The notes: generated by a model from the letters alone, not told the origin. Shown: positions 18,061-28,826, counted from the stretch's first letter. The stretch: DNA of 64,000 nucleotides from Onishia taeanensis (GCF_900100755.1 NZ_FNCI01000017.1:1-64000), one strand, 5' to 3'. Numbers and translations are program-made.

Positions 18061-18639
18061 TCAGGTATCCGATAGACGCAGCACCTGGCCGGTAATGGCC
18101 CGCCCGGCGCCCCCCGCCAGGAAGCGAGCACAGTCGGCCACCGCGGCGCTCGAGGCGCCTCTCGGGCAAAGCAGGTTGACGCGGATCGCCGGGCCGCCGC
18201 CATCGGCGAGACGCCGCACCAGTGCCCCTAGGGCCTCACGCACCATGCTGGCCGCCTGGCTGTCGCCGTCCGGAGCGACGGCAACCAGCCGCCCGCCCCC
18301 ACGGCTCTGCATCCAGGCCCTGGCGACCTGCAAAAGCCCCGAAGGCCCCACCACCTGCTCGTCGAGCTTGCGGGTGAGGGGTTCGCCGGGAGGCAGCATC
18401 CGCGGGGCACAAACCAGCACATCGAGTCGCCCTAGCCGCCCCAAGAGCTCATCCAGCGCGCCATCTCCGGCCACCAGGCCGAAGCGGTCGGCCTGCTCGC
18501 CGCCCAGGCCATCCAACACCGATGCAAGGCTCGCCGCATCCGGCGTTAGCAGTGCCACCGTGGCCCCCTCTTCAAGGAAGACCCTCGCCAAGGCGTCGAG
18601 CATCTCGTCGGCGCCGGCGATCAGTACCCGCTTGCGCAT
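18061..18639 (-). CDS. SDR-like protein with degenerate active site
   Basis: The product has 192 residues with a Rossmann start (KRVLIAGADEMLDALARVF) and the order of elements seen in short-chain dehydrogenases, ending in a strand-helix pattern typical of the family (RVNLLCPRG). The usual TGxxxGxG cofactor loop is replaced by AGADEM. There is also no Tyr-x3-Lys pair, and the region where it should be reads SQAASMVREALGALVRRL. It is therefore probably not a standard oxidoreductase. It lies 61 bases downstream of the TRAP large permease gene on the same strand and may be the last gene of that operon. Confidence 0.6.
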   Translation of the reverse strand: MRKRVLIAGADEMLDALARVFLEEGATVALLTPDAASLASVLDGLGGEQADRFGLVAGDGALDELLGRLGRLDVLVCAPRMLPPGEPLTRKLDEQVVGPSGLLQVARAWMQSRGGGRLVAVAPDGDSQAASMVREALGALVRRLADGGGPAIRVNLLCPRGASSAAVADCARFLAGGAGRAITGQVLRLSDT

Positions 18640-18700
18640 GCCTTGTTCCTCACAACCGTCCTCCGGTCGACCGCATGCCCGCTCACGCTCATTGGCGGGT

Positions 18701-20053
18701 TCAGGGCATCAGCCCCGGCAACCACAGCACCAGCGCCGGGAAGACCATGCACAGCACCAGCCCGGTCACCTGCAGCAGCACGAAGGGAATGATCGAGCGA
18801 TAGATGGTCAGAATGCTCACCTGACCTTCGGTGATGCCCTTGAGGTAGAAAAGCGCGTAGCCGAAGGGTGGCGTCAGGAAACTGGTCTGCAAATTGATCG
18901 CCACCAGAATCGCGAACCACACCAAAAGCCCCTGACCGGAAAGCCCATAACCGAAGTCCAGCACCTCGACCACCGGGGCGACCAGTGGCAGCACCACGAA
19001 GCTGATCTCGATCCACTCGAGGAAGAAACCGAGTACGAAGATCAGTCCCATGATCAGCAGCATCAGGCCGTAGGGACCCAGGCCAGTGCCGGTGATCAGC
19101 TCTTCGATCATGTAGTCGCCGCCCAGGCGCTTGAAGACCACCGAGAAGCAGGTGGCACCAATGACCACGAACAGAATCATCGCCGAGGTACGCGAGGTCT
19201 CGCGCACCGCCTCACGCAGGGTGGCAAAGTCCAGGCTGCGCATGGCAAGCGCCAGCAGCAGGCTGCCCAGTGCCCCGATGGCCGCGGCCTCGGTGGGCGT
19301 GGCGATGCCGGCCATGATCGAGCCCAGCACCACGAAGATCAGCACGAAGGGGCCCAGCAGGTCGCGCAGCAACGCCAGCGGCAGCGGCGTCGGGTCGACG
19401 TCGTTCATGTCGGCAAGCGGCGCCCAGTCCGGGCGAATCCGCGCGGTGATCAGCAAGTAGGCGATATACAGCCCGCCGAGCAGCAGCCCCGGCAGCAGGG
19501 CCGCCTTGAACAGCGCCCCCACCGAGATCTGCAGGATCGAGCCCATCAGCACCAGCATGATCGAGGGCGGAATCAGGATGCCCAGGGTGCCCGAGGCGGC
19601 GATGACCCCGCAGGCCATCTCGGCCCGGTAGCCCTGCTTCATCATCACCGGCAGCGCTAAAAGCCCCAGCATCACCACCGAGGCGCCGATGATGCCGGTG
19701 CTGGCGGCCATGATCACGCCAAGGATCGCCACCGAGACCGCGAGCCCACCGTGGGTGCGCCCGAAGAGCCGTTGCAGGGTCAGCAGCAGGCGCTTGGCCA
19801 CCCCGGATCGCTCGAGCATCAGGCCCATGAACACGAACAGCGGAATGGCGATCATCAGCCAGTTTTCGATCACCCCACCGAAGATCCGCGAGCCGACGGT
19901 GCCCAGGAACGGCACGGGGATGTCGCCGATGAAGGCGAAGATGATGCCCAGGCCGCCCAGCAGGAAGGCCACCGGATAGCCGCTGAATATCCCCGCCAGC
20001 AGGGTCACGACCATCAACAGTGCGAGGGCGTATTCACTCAAGAATTCAGCCAT
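18701..20053 (-). CDS. TRAP transporter large permease (DctM)
   Basis: This 450-residue inner-membrane protein has about twelve helices. FSGYPVAFLLGGLGI near the N-terminus, SGTLGILIPPSIMLVLMG in the middle and TPTEAAAIGALGSL are DctM signatures. It carries the ion-driven substrate pathway of a tripartite ATP-independent periplasmic transporter. It overlaps the small permease gene by eight bases. The solute is unknown, but the sequence resembles the branch annotated for mannitol or chloroaromatic compounds. Confidence 0.93.
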   Translation of the reverse strand: MAEFLSEYALALLMVVTLLAGIFSGYPVAFLLGGLGIIFAFIGDIPVPFLGTVGSRIFGGVIENWLMIAIPLFVFMGLMLERSGVAKRLLLTLQRLFGRTHGGLAVSVAILGVIMAASTGIIGASVVMLGLLALPVMMKQGYRAEMACGVIAASGTLGILIPPSIMLVLMGSILQISVGALFKAALLPGLLLGGLYIAYLLITARIRPDWAPLADMNDVDPTPLPLALLRDLLGPFVLIFVVLGSIMAGIATPTEAAAIGALGSLLLALAMRSLDFATLREAVRETSRTSAMILFVVIGATCFSVVFKRLGGDYMIEELITGTGLGPYGLMLLIMGLIFVLGFFLEWIEISFVVLPLVAPVVEVLDFGYGLSGQGLLVWFAILVAINLQTSFLTPPFGYALFYLKGITEGQVSILTIYRSIIPFVLLQVTGLVLCMVFPALVLWLPGLMP

Positions 20054-20684
20054 GGGTCGCCCCTTCGTCGGCGATGGAATCAGCTTCGGCGCTGCGCGGG
20101 TCGAGGATCACGGCAAGCTTGGCGAAGACCTGGCCCAGCGCGCCCACCGCCAGAAAGACGAGCCCGAGCGGCAGCATCGCCTTGATCAGATAACGGTCGG
20201 TGAGACCGCCATAGTTGGATTGTTCGTTAGAGATATAGGACATGGTCACGAAATGCTTGGAGAGCCAGGCAATCAGCAGGCAGAAGGGAATCAGCATCAG
20301 CAGATGCCCAATCACATCGACGATCGCACGGCCCTGGGGAGACAGACGGTGATAGACCAGATCGACCCGCACATGGGTGTCGTGATGCAGGGCATAGGTG
20401 CCACCGAGTAGCGTCAGAATGCCAAAGAGATGCCATTGCAGCTCGGTGATGCTGTTGATGGTCAGGGCATCGCCGAACAGCAGAATCTTGGTATCCCAGC
20501 GGCCGATTTCATTGACGCCCAGGGCGTTGAGCAGCACGGTCGTGAGGACGGCCAACATCACCAGCAAGAGCAGCCAGCTGGAGATGCGGCCCACCACCAG
20601 CCCCAGGCCGACCAGCGGTCGGCCCAGGGCGGCGCACACGGCCGCGCCACGCTCACGCCAGGGCGCGAGAGTGGCGCGCGTCAT
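20046..20684 (-). CDS. TRAP transporter small permease (DctQ)
   Basis: The product has 212 residues with four hydrophobic helices. The conserved loop TYALHHDTHVRVDLVYHRL sits between the second and third helices, as in DctQ proteins. It forms a membrane complex with the large permease encoded by the overlapping next gene. Its ATG overlaps the stop codon of the solute-binding protein gene (TGATG), so all three components are translationally coupled. Confidence 0.9.
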   Translation of the reverse strand: MTRATLAPWRERGAAVCAALGRPLVGLGLVVGRISSWLLLLVMLAVLTTVLLNALGVNEIGRWDTKILLFGDALTINSITELQWHLFGILTLLGGTYALHHDTHVRVDLVYHRLSPQGRAIVDVIGHLLMLIPFCLLIAWLSKHFVTMSYISNEQSNYGGLTDRYLIKAMLPLGLVFLAVGALGQVFAKLAVILDPRSAEADSIADEGATHG

Positions 20685-21769
20685 CAGCTATCCCCTTCTT
20701 CGAGCGGAATGATCGGCGGCATGGCCTGCAGCTCATACCATTCATCGATCAGGCCGGCGTGCTCCATCAGCGAGCGATACGCCTTGGCGAAGGCCGGGTT
20801 ATTTTCCATCTCTTCCCGACGCACCTCGACCCACGACTGCTGCAGGGCGTCGAGCACCTCATCCGGGAAGCGACGTACTTCAACGCCCTTCTCTTCCAGC
20901 TCATGGATGGTCCGCACCTGCTCAGGCGGCGCTTCGGCCATGGCCCACTGCAGCGTGGCGCGACAGGCAGTCTCGAACTGCGCCTTGCGCTCATCGCTGT
21001 ACTCATCCCAGACCGCCTGGTTGATCAGCAGCGAGAACCAGCTGGCGCTCTGGTGCCAGCCCGGGAAATAGTAGTACTTGGCGACTTCGTCGAAGCCCAT
21101 GGCGGCATCGACCTGCGGTACCGAGAACTCGGTGGCATCGACGCGGCCACGCTCGAGCGCCAGGTAGATCTCGCCGCCCGGCACCAGCTGGGTGGAGGCA
21201 CCGAGTCGGTTGAGCACCTTGGCGCCGAGGCCGGAGATACGCATCGACAGGCCATCGAAATCGGACGGGCTATTGATTTCCTTGTTGTACCAGCCGCCGG
21301 TTTCCTGGGGCGAGATGAAGCAGGGCAGCACCTTGACGCCGTACTTGTCGTACTCGGTCTGCAAAAGCTCGGTGCCTTCGCCCGACCACATCCAGGACAT
21401 GAAGGCCTCAGGCGAGGGGCCAAACGGCAGCGCGCCGTAAAGGTTGGTGATCGGCACGGTGCCGGCCCAGTAGCCCATCCAGTCCCAGCCGGCCTGGATG
21501 GCGCCCGAGGACACGGAGTTGAAGACCTCGAAAGCAGGCACCAGGTCGCCCGGCTCGTGAACGCGCAGGCTGACCGCACCACCGGTCGCGGTTTGCAGTT
21601 CCTCGGACAGGTGTTCGGCACCGGCACCCAGGAAGTTCTTCGTCGAGAAGGTGCTGGCGACATCGAGACGCTCGGGCCCGTCAGCCATGGCCGGCAGGGC
21701 GACCCCAGCGGTCATGGCGGCGGCAATGCCGGCAGCGAGCAGCGTACGCGGGAAATTCGGGCTTGGCAT
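20684..21769 (-). CDS. TRAP transporter solute-binding protein (DctP)
   Basis: The product has 361 residues with a signal peptide ending in ALPAMA-DG (about residue 29). The mature protein has TRAP binding-protein motifs including MRISGLGAKVLNRLGASTQ and GGEIYLALERGRVDATEF. The latter region contains the conserved arginine area that binds carboxylate ligands. It acts in the periplasm and delivers solute to the DctQM permease. It is the first gene of the operon, with a sigma-54-type promoter about 80 bases upstream. Confidence 0.92.
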   Translation of the reverse strand: MPSPNFPRTLLAAGIAAAMTAGVALPAMADGPERLDVASTFSTKNFLGAGAEHLSEELQTATGGAVSLRVHEPGDLVPAFEVFNSVSSGAIQAGWDWMGYWAGTVPITNLYGALPFGPSPEAFMSWMWSGEGTELLQTEYDKYGVKVLPCFISPQETGGWYNKEINSPSDFDGLSMRISGLGAKVLNRLGASTQLVPGGEIYLALERGRVDATEFSVPQVDAAMGFDEVAKYYYFPGWHQSASWFSLLINQAVWDEYSDERKAQFETACRATLQWAMAEAPPEQVRTIHELEEKGVEVRRFPDEVLDALQQSWVEVRREEMENNPAFAKAYRSLMEHAGLIDEWYELQAMPPIIPLEEGDS

Positions 21770-21848
21770 GAATGACTCCTTGCGTTGTTCTTATTTCAGA
21801 CGGCTATTCCAGCGGTGTCGCATGGAACCCTTTGGCGTCGGAATCAGG

Positions 21849-21865
21849 CGCAAGAACGGCGCCAT
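21849..21865 (-). promoter_or_regulatory. Sigma-54 promoter of the TRAP operon
   Basis: On the minus strand the sequence reads TGGCGCCGTTCTTGC: TGGC, seven bases, TTGC, which is the exact -24/-12 spacing of RpoN promoters (consensus TGGCACG-N4-TTGC). It would start transcription about 70 bases before the DctP start codon. It lies between that gene and an RpoN-activator gene, which supports the call. Confidence 0.78.
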
Positions 21866-21962
21866 GCAAGATTAAACCCTTTATTTTCAATTGATTAATT
21901 AACATCTTGAGCGCTATGCATGGCCATAGCCGGCCGCAAGACATCACATGCCATCCCAGGGC

Positions 21963-22053
21963 GTCCGAAAAATCGGACACTATCAAGCTCTAGCTCACGT
22001 AAAGGGCAGCCTACAGGCGTCCGAAATAGCGGACGACGTCCTGAAAACCGGAC
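21963..22053. promoter_or_regulatory. Three palindromic upstream activator sites
   Basis: Three 16-bp sites share one pattern: GTCCGAAAAATCGGAC (21963-21978, perfect palindrome), GTCCGAAATAGCGGAC (22019-22034) and GTCCTGAAAACCGGAC (22038-22053). They lie 100-190 bases upstream of the sigma-54 promoter and just after the activator gene. This is the usual position for binding sites of an enhancer-binding protein. The second and third are spaced 19 bases apart, about two helical turns. Confidence 0.75.
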
Positions 22054-22056
22054 GCC

Positions 22057-23451
<1,395 letters not shown>

Positions 23452-23753
23452 GAACGTCGTGCCCTTGCGAAGAATATCCACCCAGCATTGACGCTGAGGC
23501 ACTACCCAACAAGAGGACCTTGGACGTAGACGCCCCGCGCCACCCGCCGCCAAGCTGCGCGAATCATGCGTATCAAGAGCCGGGGTGATGTGTCCGGGCT
23601 CAAAACCCGGCAACTGAGACGGCAATGTGGCAAAAGACCACTTTTCCTTCATCGCCTATTTTCGGGATCATATATAAGAAAATCGTCTTGTCGCACGCTC
23701 GGCAGGCGCACAATCTATTGGATAACCCCACGCACCTAATTGAAGGATCTCTC
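23452..23753. other. Divergent promoter region
   Basis: This 302-base region between the divergent activator and SulP genes has no supported gene. It is AT-rich near 23630-23690 (CTTTTCC, ATATATAAGAAAATCG), which would suit promoters for the SulP gene. The part nearest the activator could be coding if that protein starts further upstream. Confidence 0.5.
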
Positions 23754-25502
23754 ATGGCGCACTCCTCTTCGCCCGCGCATCGCCCTCGCCTCGGCACTGG
23801 CCTGCTCGCCGCCTGGAAGGCGGGCTATGGGCTGGGAGACCTGCGCCATGACATCCTGGCCGGCCTGACCATTGGCATCGTGGCGGTGCCGCTCTCGATG
23901 GCGCTGGCAATCGCTACCGGGGTGGCGCCCCAGCACGGGCTCTATACCGCCATCGTCGCCGGCATCGTGATCTCCCTTACCGGCGGTTCACGCTTCAGCG
24001 TATCCGGCCCCACCGCGGCCTTCGTGGTGATCCTGCTGCCCATCGTCCAGCACTATGGGCTTGGGGGGCTGTTGATCGCCACGCTGATGGCGGGAATGAT
24101 CCTGGTCGGCCTGGGGCTCGCCCGCCTGGGGGCACTGATTCAGTTCGTGCCCTACCCGGTGGTGCTTGGCTTCACCGCCGGCATCGCGGTGGTCATCGCC
24201 ACCCTGCAGGTGCCGGACTTCCTCGGCCTCGAGGTAGCACGCGGCGAGCACTTCACCGACAGCCTGGTGAATATCCTGGCCGCCTTGCCTGAGACTCACT
24301 TGGCCGAGCTTGCCATCGGCGTCATCACCCTGGCGGTGCTGCTGCTGTGGCCGCGGCTGCGCACGCCAGTGCCCGCGCCGCTGGCGGGGCTGGTCGCCGG
24401 GGCACTGGCCGCCTATGTGGCCAATCACTGGCTGGGGGGCGACATCGCCACCATCGCCTCGCGCTTCGAGTGGAGCGCCGAGGGCGAGAGCGGCGTCGGC
24501 ATTCCGCCGATCGCCCCAAGCTTCGCCCTGCCCTGGCATATGCCTAACGCCGACGGCGAACCGCTGGCGGTGAACTTCGAGCTTATCCGCTCGCTGCTCG
24601 GTCCGGCCTTCGCCATTGCCATGCTGGCGGCTATCGAGTCGCTACTCTGTGCGGTGGTCGCCGACGGCATGACCCGCACCCGCCATGATCCCAATGCCGA
24701 GCTGATTGGCCTTGGGCTTGGCAACATCGCCGTGCCCTTCTTCGGCGGCATCACCGCCACCGGCGCCCTTGCGCGTACCGCGACCAACATTCGCAGCGGC
24801 GCGCGTTCACCGATCGCCGCCGTGGTGCATGCGCTGGTGGTGCTGCTGGCGGTGATTGCGCTGGCCGGGCTGCTGGGACTGGTACCCATGACCTCGCTGG
24901 CCGCGCTGCTGTTCATCATCGCCTGGAACATGAGCGAAGCGCGGATGTTCGTGCACACCCTGCGCTCGTCGCCTGCGGGCGATGTGGCGATCCTGGCGAT
25001 CTGCTTCGCGCTGACGGTGCTGTTCGACATGGTACTGGCGGTCTCGGTGGGCATGGGCCTGGCCGCCGCCCTGTTCATTCGCCGCATGACGCAGGTGACC
25101 CAGACCACCGCCCGCCCGCTCGATCGCCACCCCGAGATGCAGGACCTACCGCCCCAAGTCGCGCTCTACGACATCAACGGCCCGATGTTTTTCGGCGTCG
25201 CCGAGAAGGCCCTGTCGTCGCTGCAAATCGTCGACTCCAACGTCCGCATCGTGATGGTGGACATGCACGGCGTGCCGAGCATCGATGGCACGGCGCTCGT
25301 CGCCTTGCGCCGCATGGTCGAGGAGATGCGCCGCCAGAGCGTCGGTCTGATCCTGGTCGGCCTGTCGCCCCGTCAGATCGTCAAGCTGCGCCGGGCCGGC
25401 ATTCGCACCACCGCCGGCGAACTGACGCACTGCGCGAGCCTCGCCCGCGCCAGGACCGTGGCCCTGCGCTGGCTCGGGCAAGGCCGCTCAGCACAGGGCT
25501 AA
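23754..25502 (+). CDS. SulP/SLC26 family anion permease with STAS domain
   Basis: The product has 582 residues. The membrane domain of 10-14 helices starts DILAGLTIGIVAVPLSMALAI, the SLC26 signature, and continues with SVSGPTAAFVVILLPIV and GGITATGALARTATN. A cytoplasmic STAS domain occupies about residues 455-560 (RIVMVDMHGVPSIDGTAL). Members move sulfate, bicarbonate or dicarboxylates; the DauA-like architecture fits but the substrate is not defined. The ATG at 23754 has GAAGGA upstream. Confidence 0.9.
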   Translation: MAHSSSPAHRPRLGTGLLAAWKAGYGLGDLRHDILAGLTIGIVAVPLSMALAIATGVAPQHGLYTAIVAGIVISLTGGSRFSVSGPTAAFVVILLPIVQHYGLGGLLIATLMAGMILVGLGLARLGALIQFVPYPVVLGFTAGIAVVIATLQVPDFLGLEVARGEHFTDSLVNILAALPETHLAELAIGVITLAVLLLWPRLRTPVPAPLAGLVAGALAAYVANHWLGGDIATIASRFEWSAEGESGVGIPPIAPSFALPWHMPNADGEPLAVNFELIRSLLGPAFAIAMLAAIESLLCAVVADGMTRTRHDPNAELIGLGLGNIAVPFFGGITATGALARTATNIRSGARSPIAAVVHALVVLLAVIALAGLLGLVPMTSLAALLFIIAWNMSEARMFVHTLRSSPAGDVAILAICFALTVLFDMVLAVSVGMGLAAALFIRRMTQVTQTTARPLDRHPEMQDLPPQVALYDINGPMFFGVAEKALSSLQIVDSNVRIVMVDMHGVPSIDGTALVALRRMVEEMRRQSVGLILVGLSPRQIVKLRRAGIRTTAGELTHCASLARARTVALRWLGQGRSAQG

Positions 25503-25705
25503 CCAGCACAGAGCCAAGGCAGCCTGCCGAGCGTAGCAATACCTTCGCGGCAGGCTGCAGTGACAGACCCCAACTGCTAGTATTCTCGCCCGTTACCATT
25601 CTCATCCGTTACTGGTCTCACTGGTGACCCCATCGCATTGGGGAGCTGAATGGGCCTCTTTCGCAGGCTCGATCACCAGCCCTAGCACCGCAAGGAGTCA
25701 ACCGC

Positions 25706-27415
25706 TTGTTCCGTTCCGCCCGTTCTCGGCCAGCCAGCATGGCTCGTCGTCTATCGCTGCACTTCAGCGCCTGGAGCGTGCTGACCATCGGCATCGCGCT
25801 GATCGTAGCGCTGCCGGTGATCGTGGTGCTTGCGCATATTCTGGTGCCCACCGACGGCATCTGGCAGCACCTGGCCAGCACCGTGCTGGGGGGCTATCTC
25901 ACCAACACCCTCTTCCTGGTGGTGACGGTGGGGCTTGGCACCTTCGTGATCGGCACCGGTACGGCCTGGCTGGTGGTCATGTGCCGCTTCCCCGGCCGAC
26001 GGCTGTTCGAATGGGCGCTGCTGCTGCCGCTGGCGGTGCCGACCTATGTGATTGCCTACGCCTACACCGACTTCCTGCAATACGCAGGCCCGGTGCAGAC
26101 CTGGCTGCGCGAGGTCTTCGACTGGGGACGCGGCGACTACTTCTTTCCCGATATTCGCTCGCTGGGCGGTGCCGCGACGCTGATTACCCTGGTGCTCTAC
26201 CCCTACGTCTATATGCTGACCCGGGCGGCCTTCCTCGAGCAGTCGGTGTGTGTGCTGGACGTGGGCCGCACCCTGGGACGCGGGCCCTGGCGGCTGTTCA
26301 CCAGCGTGGCGATTCCGCTGGCCCGGCCGGCCATCGTCGGCGGCGTATCGCTGGCGCTGATGGAAACCCTCAATGAATTCGGCGCGGTGCAGTACTTCGG
26401 CGTCGACACCTTCACCACCGGCATCTACCGCACCTGGTTCGGCATGGGCGAGCAGGTCGCCGCCGCCCAGCTGGCGGCCTGCCTGCTGGCCTTCGTGATC
26501 ATCTTCGTGTTGCTGGAGCGCTGGTCGCGGGGCAAGCGGCGCTACTTCCACACCTCGGGTCGCTATCAGCAGCTGCCGGAATTTCACCTGCGCGGCTGGC
26601 GGGGCGTGGCGGCCTGCCTGGGCTGCCTGACGCCGATCATGGTGGGCTTTTTGATTCCCAGCGGCCTGCTGACCTATCTCTCGGTGCAGGGTGGGGATGA
26701 TCTGTTCGGGGCCCAGTTCCTGGAATTCGCCGGCAATAGCCTGGTGCTGGCGACCATCGCCGCCCTGGTGGCGGTGGGCCTGGCGCTGGTACTGAGCTAT
26801 GGCGCTCGCCTCAATCCACGCCCGATCACGCGCCTGGCCACCCGCATCGGCGCCATCGGCTATGCGGTGCCCGGCTCGGTGGTGGCGGTCGGCATCCTGA
26901 TTCCCTTCTCGTGGCTCGACCAACGCATCAACGGCTTCATGAACGAGCAGTTCGGCATGATGGTCGGGCTCTTGTTCAGCGGCTCCGCCTTCATCCTGAT
27001 CTATGCCTATGTGGTGCGCTTCCTGGCGGTTTCCTTCAACGCCATCGAGGCGAGCCTAGGCAAGGTGACGCCGAGCATGGACGCCGCGGCCCGCACCCTG
27101 GGCCAGACCGCCGGTGGCACCCTGCGCCGCGTGCACACGCCGATCATCCGCGGCAGCCTGCTGGCCGCGGCCATTCTGGTGTTCGTGGATGTCATGAAGG
27201 AACTGCCGGCGACCATCATCCTGCGGCCCTTCAACTTCGACACCCTGGCGGTGCGGGCCCACAACCTGGCGGCGGACGAGCGGCTTGCCGAAGCCTCCAC
27301 CGCCTCGCTGACCATTGTGGCGGTGGGAATCATTCCAGTGATTCTGTTGAGCCTGGCGATCCGCGGCTCACGCCCCGGCAGCGGCGCCATCAGCGGGAAA
27401 GACAAAGACCTGTGA
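25706..27415 (+). CDS. Iron(III) ABC transporter permease, fused two-domain (FbpB/SfuB type)
   Basis: The product has 569 residues and about twelve helices in two homologous halves, each carrying an EAA loop: DVGRTLGRGPWRLFTSVAIP (first) and DAARTLGQTAGGTLRRVHTP (second). This fused arrangement is typical of FbpB, HitB and SfuB ferric permeases. The TTG at 25706 has AAGGAG in front; an ATG at 25739 is an alternative. The last 48 bases overlap the 3' end of the ATPase gene on the opposite strand, an unusual order for an fbp locus. Confidence 0.9.
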   Translation: MFRSARSRPASMARRLSLHFSAWSVLTIGIALIVALPVIVVLAHILVPTDGIWQHLASTVLGGYLTNTLFLVVTVGLGTFVIGTGTAWLVVMCRFPGRRLFEWALLLPLAVPTYVIAYAYTDFLQYAGPVQTWLREVFDWGRGDYFFPDIRSLGGAATLITLVLYPYVYMLTRAAFLEQSVCVLDVGRTLGRGPWRLFTSVAIPLARPAIVGGVSLALMETLNEFGAVQYFGVDTFTTGIYRTWFGMGEQVAAAQLAACLLAFVIIFVLLERWSRGKRRYFHTSGRYQQLPEFHLRGWRGVAACLGCLTPIMVGFLIPSGLLTYLSVQGGDDLFGAQFLEFAGNSLVLATIAALVAVGLALVLSYGARLNPRPITRLATRIGAIGYAVPGSVVAVGILIPFSWLDQRINGFMNEQFGMMVGLLFSGSAFILIYAYVVRFLAVSFNAIEASLGKVTPSMDAAARTLGQTAGGTLRRVHTPIIRGSLLAAAILVFVDVMKELPATIILRPFNFDTLAVRAHNLAADERLAEASTASLTIVAVGIIPVILLSLAIRGSRPGSGAISGKDKDL

Positions 27416-28540
27416 CGGGTCGAGGTTGATCAGCACGGGCTGCCCCTCTTCGGGCAGGAACACGCCGGGCACCCGGGCATGGAGGTGGGCTTCCCAGCCA
27501 TCGGCGCCATGAGCGCAGATATGCAGGAGGCTCGAGCGCCCCAAGAGCTTGGCCATCACCACATGGCTGTGCTGACCATGGCTATCATCGCCATCGCCGT
27601 GGCGCCCATCGCCGGAGAGGGCCTCCGGCGGCTCGTCGAGGGTCGCGATCTTGAGCGCTTCGGGGCGAATCAGCACCCGCACCTGAGTGCCGTCGGCGAT
27701 ATCGTCCACCGGCACTTCACCGATCGGCGTCTTCACCCGGCCACCTTGTACCTCGCCGGCCATCTCGTTGACCTCGCCGAAGAAGGTCACCACGAAGGGA
27801 TCTCGCGGGGCACAGTAGAGCTCCAGCGGCGTGCCCATCTGCACGATATGGCCATCACGCATCAAGGCGATGCGATCGGCCATGAACATCGCCTCTTCCG
27901 GGTCGTGGGTGACCAGCAGGGCCCCGGCGCCGACCCGCTTCAGCACGTGCAGGGTATCGTCGCGAATGCGGTCGCGTAGCCGCGCATCCAGACTCGAAAA
28001 GGGTTCGTCCAGCAGCATCAGTGACGGCGCCGGCGCCAGGGCGCGGGCCAGAGCGACGCGCTGCTGCTGGCCGCCGGACAGGGTGTGCGGATAGCTCTTG
28101 GCATAGCCTTCCATCCCCAACTGCTCGAGTAGTTCCATGGCCCGCGCACGGCGCTGCTTGCCGGGCAGCGACTCGAGGCCAAAGGCCACGTTGTCGAGCA
28201 CGGAAAGGTGCGGAAACAGCGCCGAGTCCTGGAAGGCCAAACCGACATTGCGCTTTTCAGGCGGCACATGGGCCTTGCCGGGCCGGCCAATCGGTCGGCC
28301 GCCCAGGTCGACGCCGCCTTCCTGCACGGTCTCGAGGCCGGCGACAATGCGTAGCAGCGTGGTCTTGCCGCAGCCCGAGGGGCCCAGCAGGCAAACGACT
28401 TCGCCCTGCTCCACATAGAGGCTGACATCCTCGACCGCCTGGTGCTTACCGTAGGCATGGCGAATGTGATGCATGGCGAGGACGGGGGCCTCGTGGGAGA
28501 CCTGGCGGTCAATCTCAGTCGGAATCGCTTGGGAGGTCAT
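27368..28540 (-). CDS. Iron(III) ABC transporter ATPase (FbpC type)
   Basis: The product is about 390 residues. The ATPase domain has Walker A GPSGCGKTT, the signature LSGGQQQRVALARAL, Walker B LMLLDEPFSSLD and the switch THDPEEA. A regulatory TOBE domain follows and contains a histidine-rich insertion, GDGRHGDGDDSHGQHSH, not usual in FbpC and suggestive of metal binding. The gene is inverted relative to the permease and binding-protein genes but sits between them and is divergent from the latter. The start could also be the ATG six codons upstream. Confidence 0.88.
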   Translation of the reverse strand: MTSQAIPTEIDRQVSHEAPVLAMHHIRHAYGKHQAVEDVSLYVEQGEVVCLLGPSGCGKTTLLRIVAGLETVQEGGVDLGGRPIGRPGKAHVPPEKRNVGLAFQDSALFPHLSVLDNVAFGLESLPGKQRRARAMELLEQLGMEGYAKSYPHTLSGGQQQRVALARALAPAPSLMLLDEPFSSLDARLRDRIRDDTLHVLKRVGAGALLVTHDPEEAMFMADRIALMRDGHIVQMGTPLELYCAPRDPFVVTFFGEVNEMAGEVQGGRVKTPIGEVPVDDIADGTQVRVLIRPEALKIATLDEPPEALSGDGRHGDGDDSHGQHSHVVMAKLLGRSSLLHICAHGADGWEAHLHARVPGVFLPEEGQPVLINLDPSQVFVFPADGAAAGA

Positions 28541-28773
28541 GGAAGCTCGTCGTCTCATCTCGTACGCCTACGGCCTGTGCCGCAGCGTGAAAGCGGGAAT
28601 GCGTCCTAAATGCATTCCAGTTTACTCGCTTTGTCGGTCCCGACGCACGCCATGGCTCCATGACCTGGATCAGCCCCGGGGCGGGTTTTCGCGACTCTCA
28701 CCCGCATCCGGCGCCAAGCGACCGCTATGGCAGTTGACGCAGCTCCCCGCAGGCGCTTCAATGGCAGCCAGTT

Positions 28774-28792
28774 AATGCAACGCATTATCATT
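28774..28792. promoter_or_regulatory. Fur box upstream of the ferric-binding protein gene
   Basis: AATGCAACGCATTATCATT matches the 19-bp Fur consensus in its AATGATAATCATTATCATT register at 15 of 19 positions and contains the palindrome TAATGC-AAC-GCATTA. It lies about 35 bases before the binding-protein start. It could control both divergent genes. This supports iron as the substrate. Confidence 0.72.
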
Positions 28793-28826
28793 CAAATCAG
28801 GTTCTCGACTATCCACGAGGTGTCCG

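Noticed and set aside
18095..19660. Plus-strand frame of 521 codons opposite the SDR and TRAP permease genes
   Set aside because: It spans two real minus-strand genes and their gap and is dominated by Gln/His/Arg runs.
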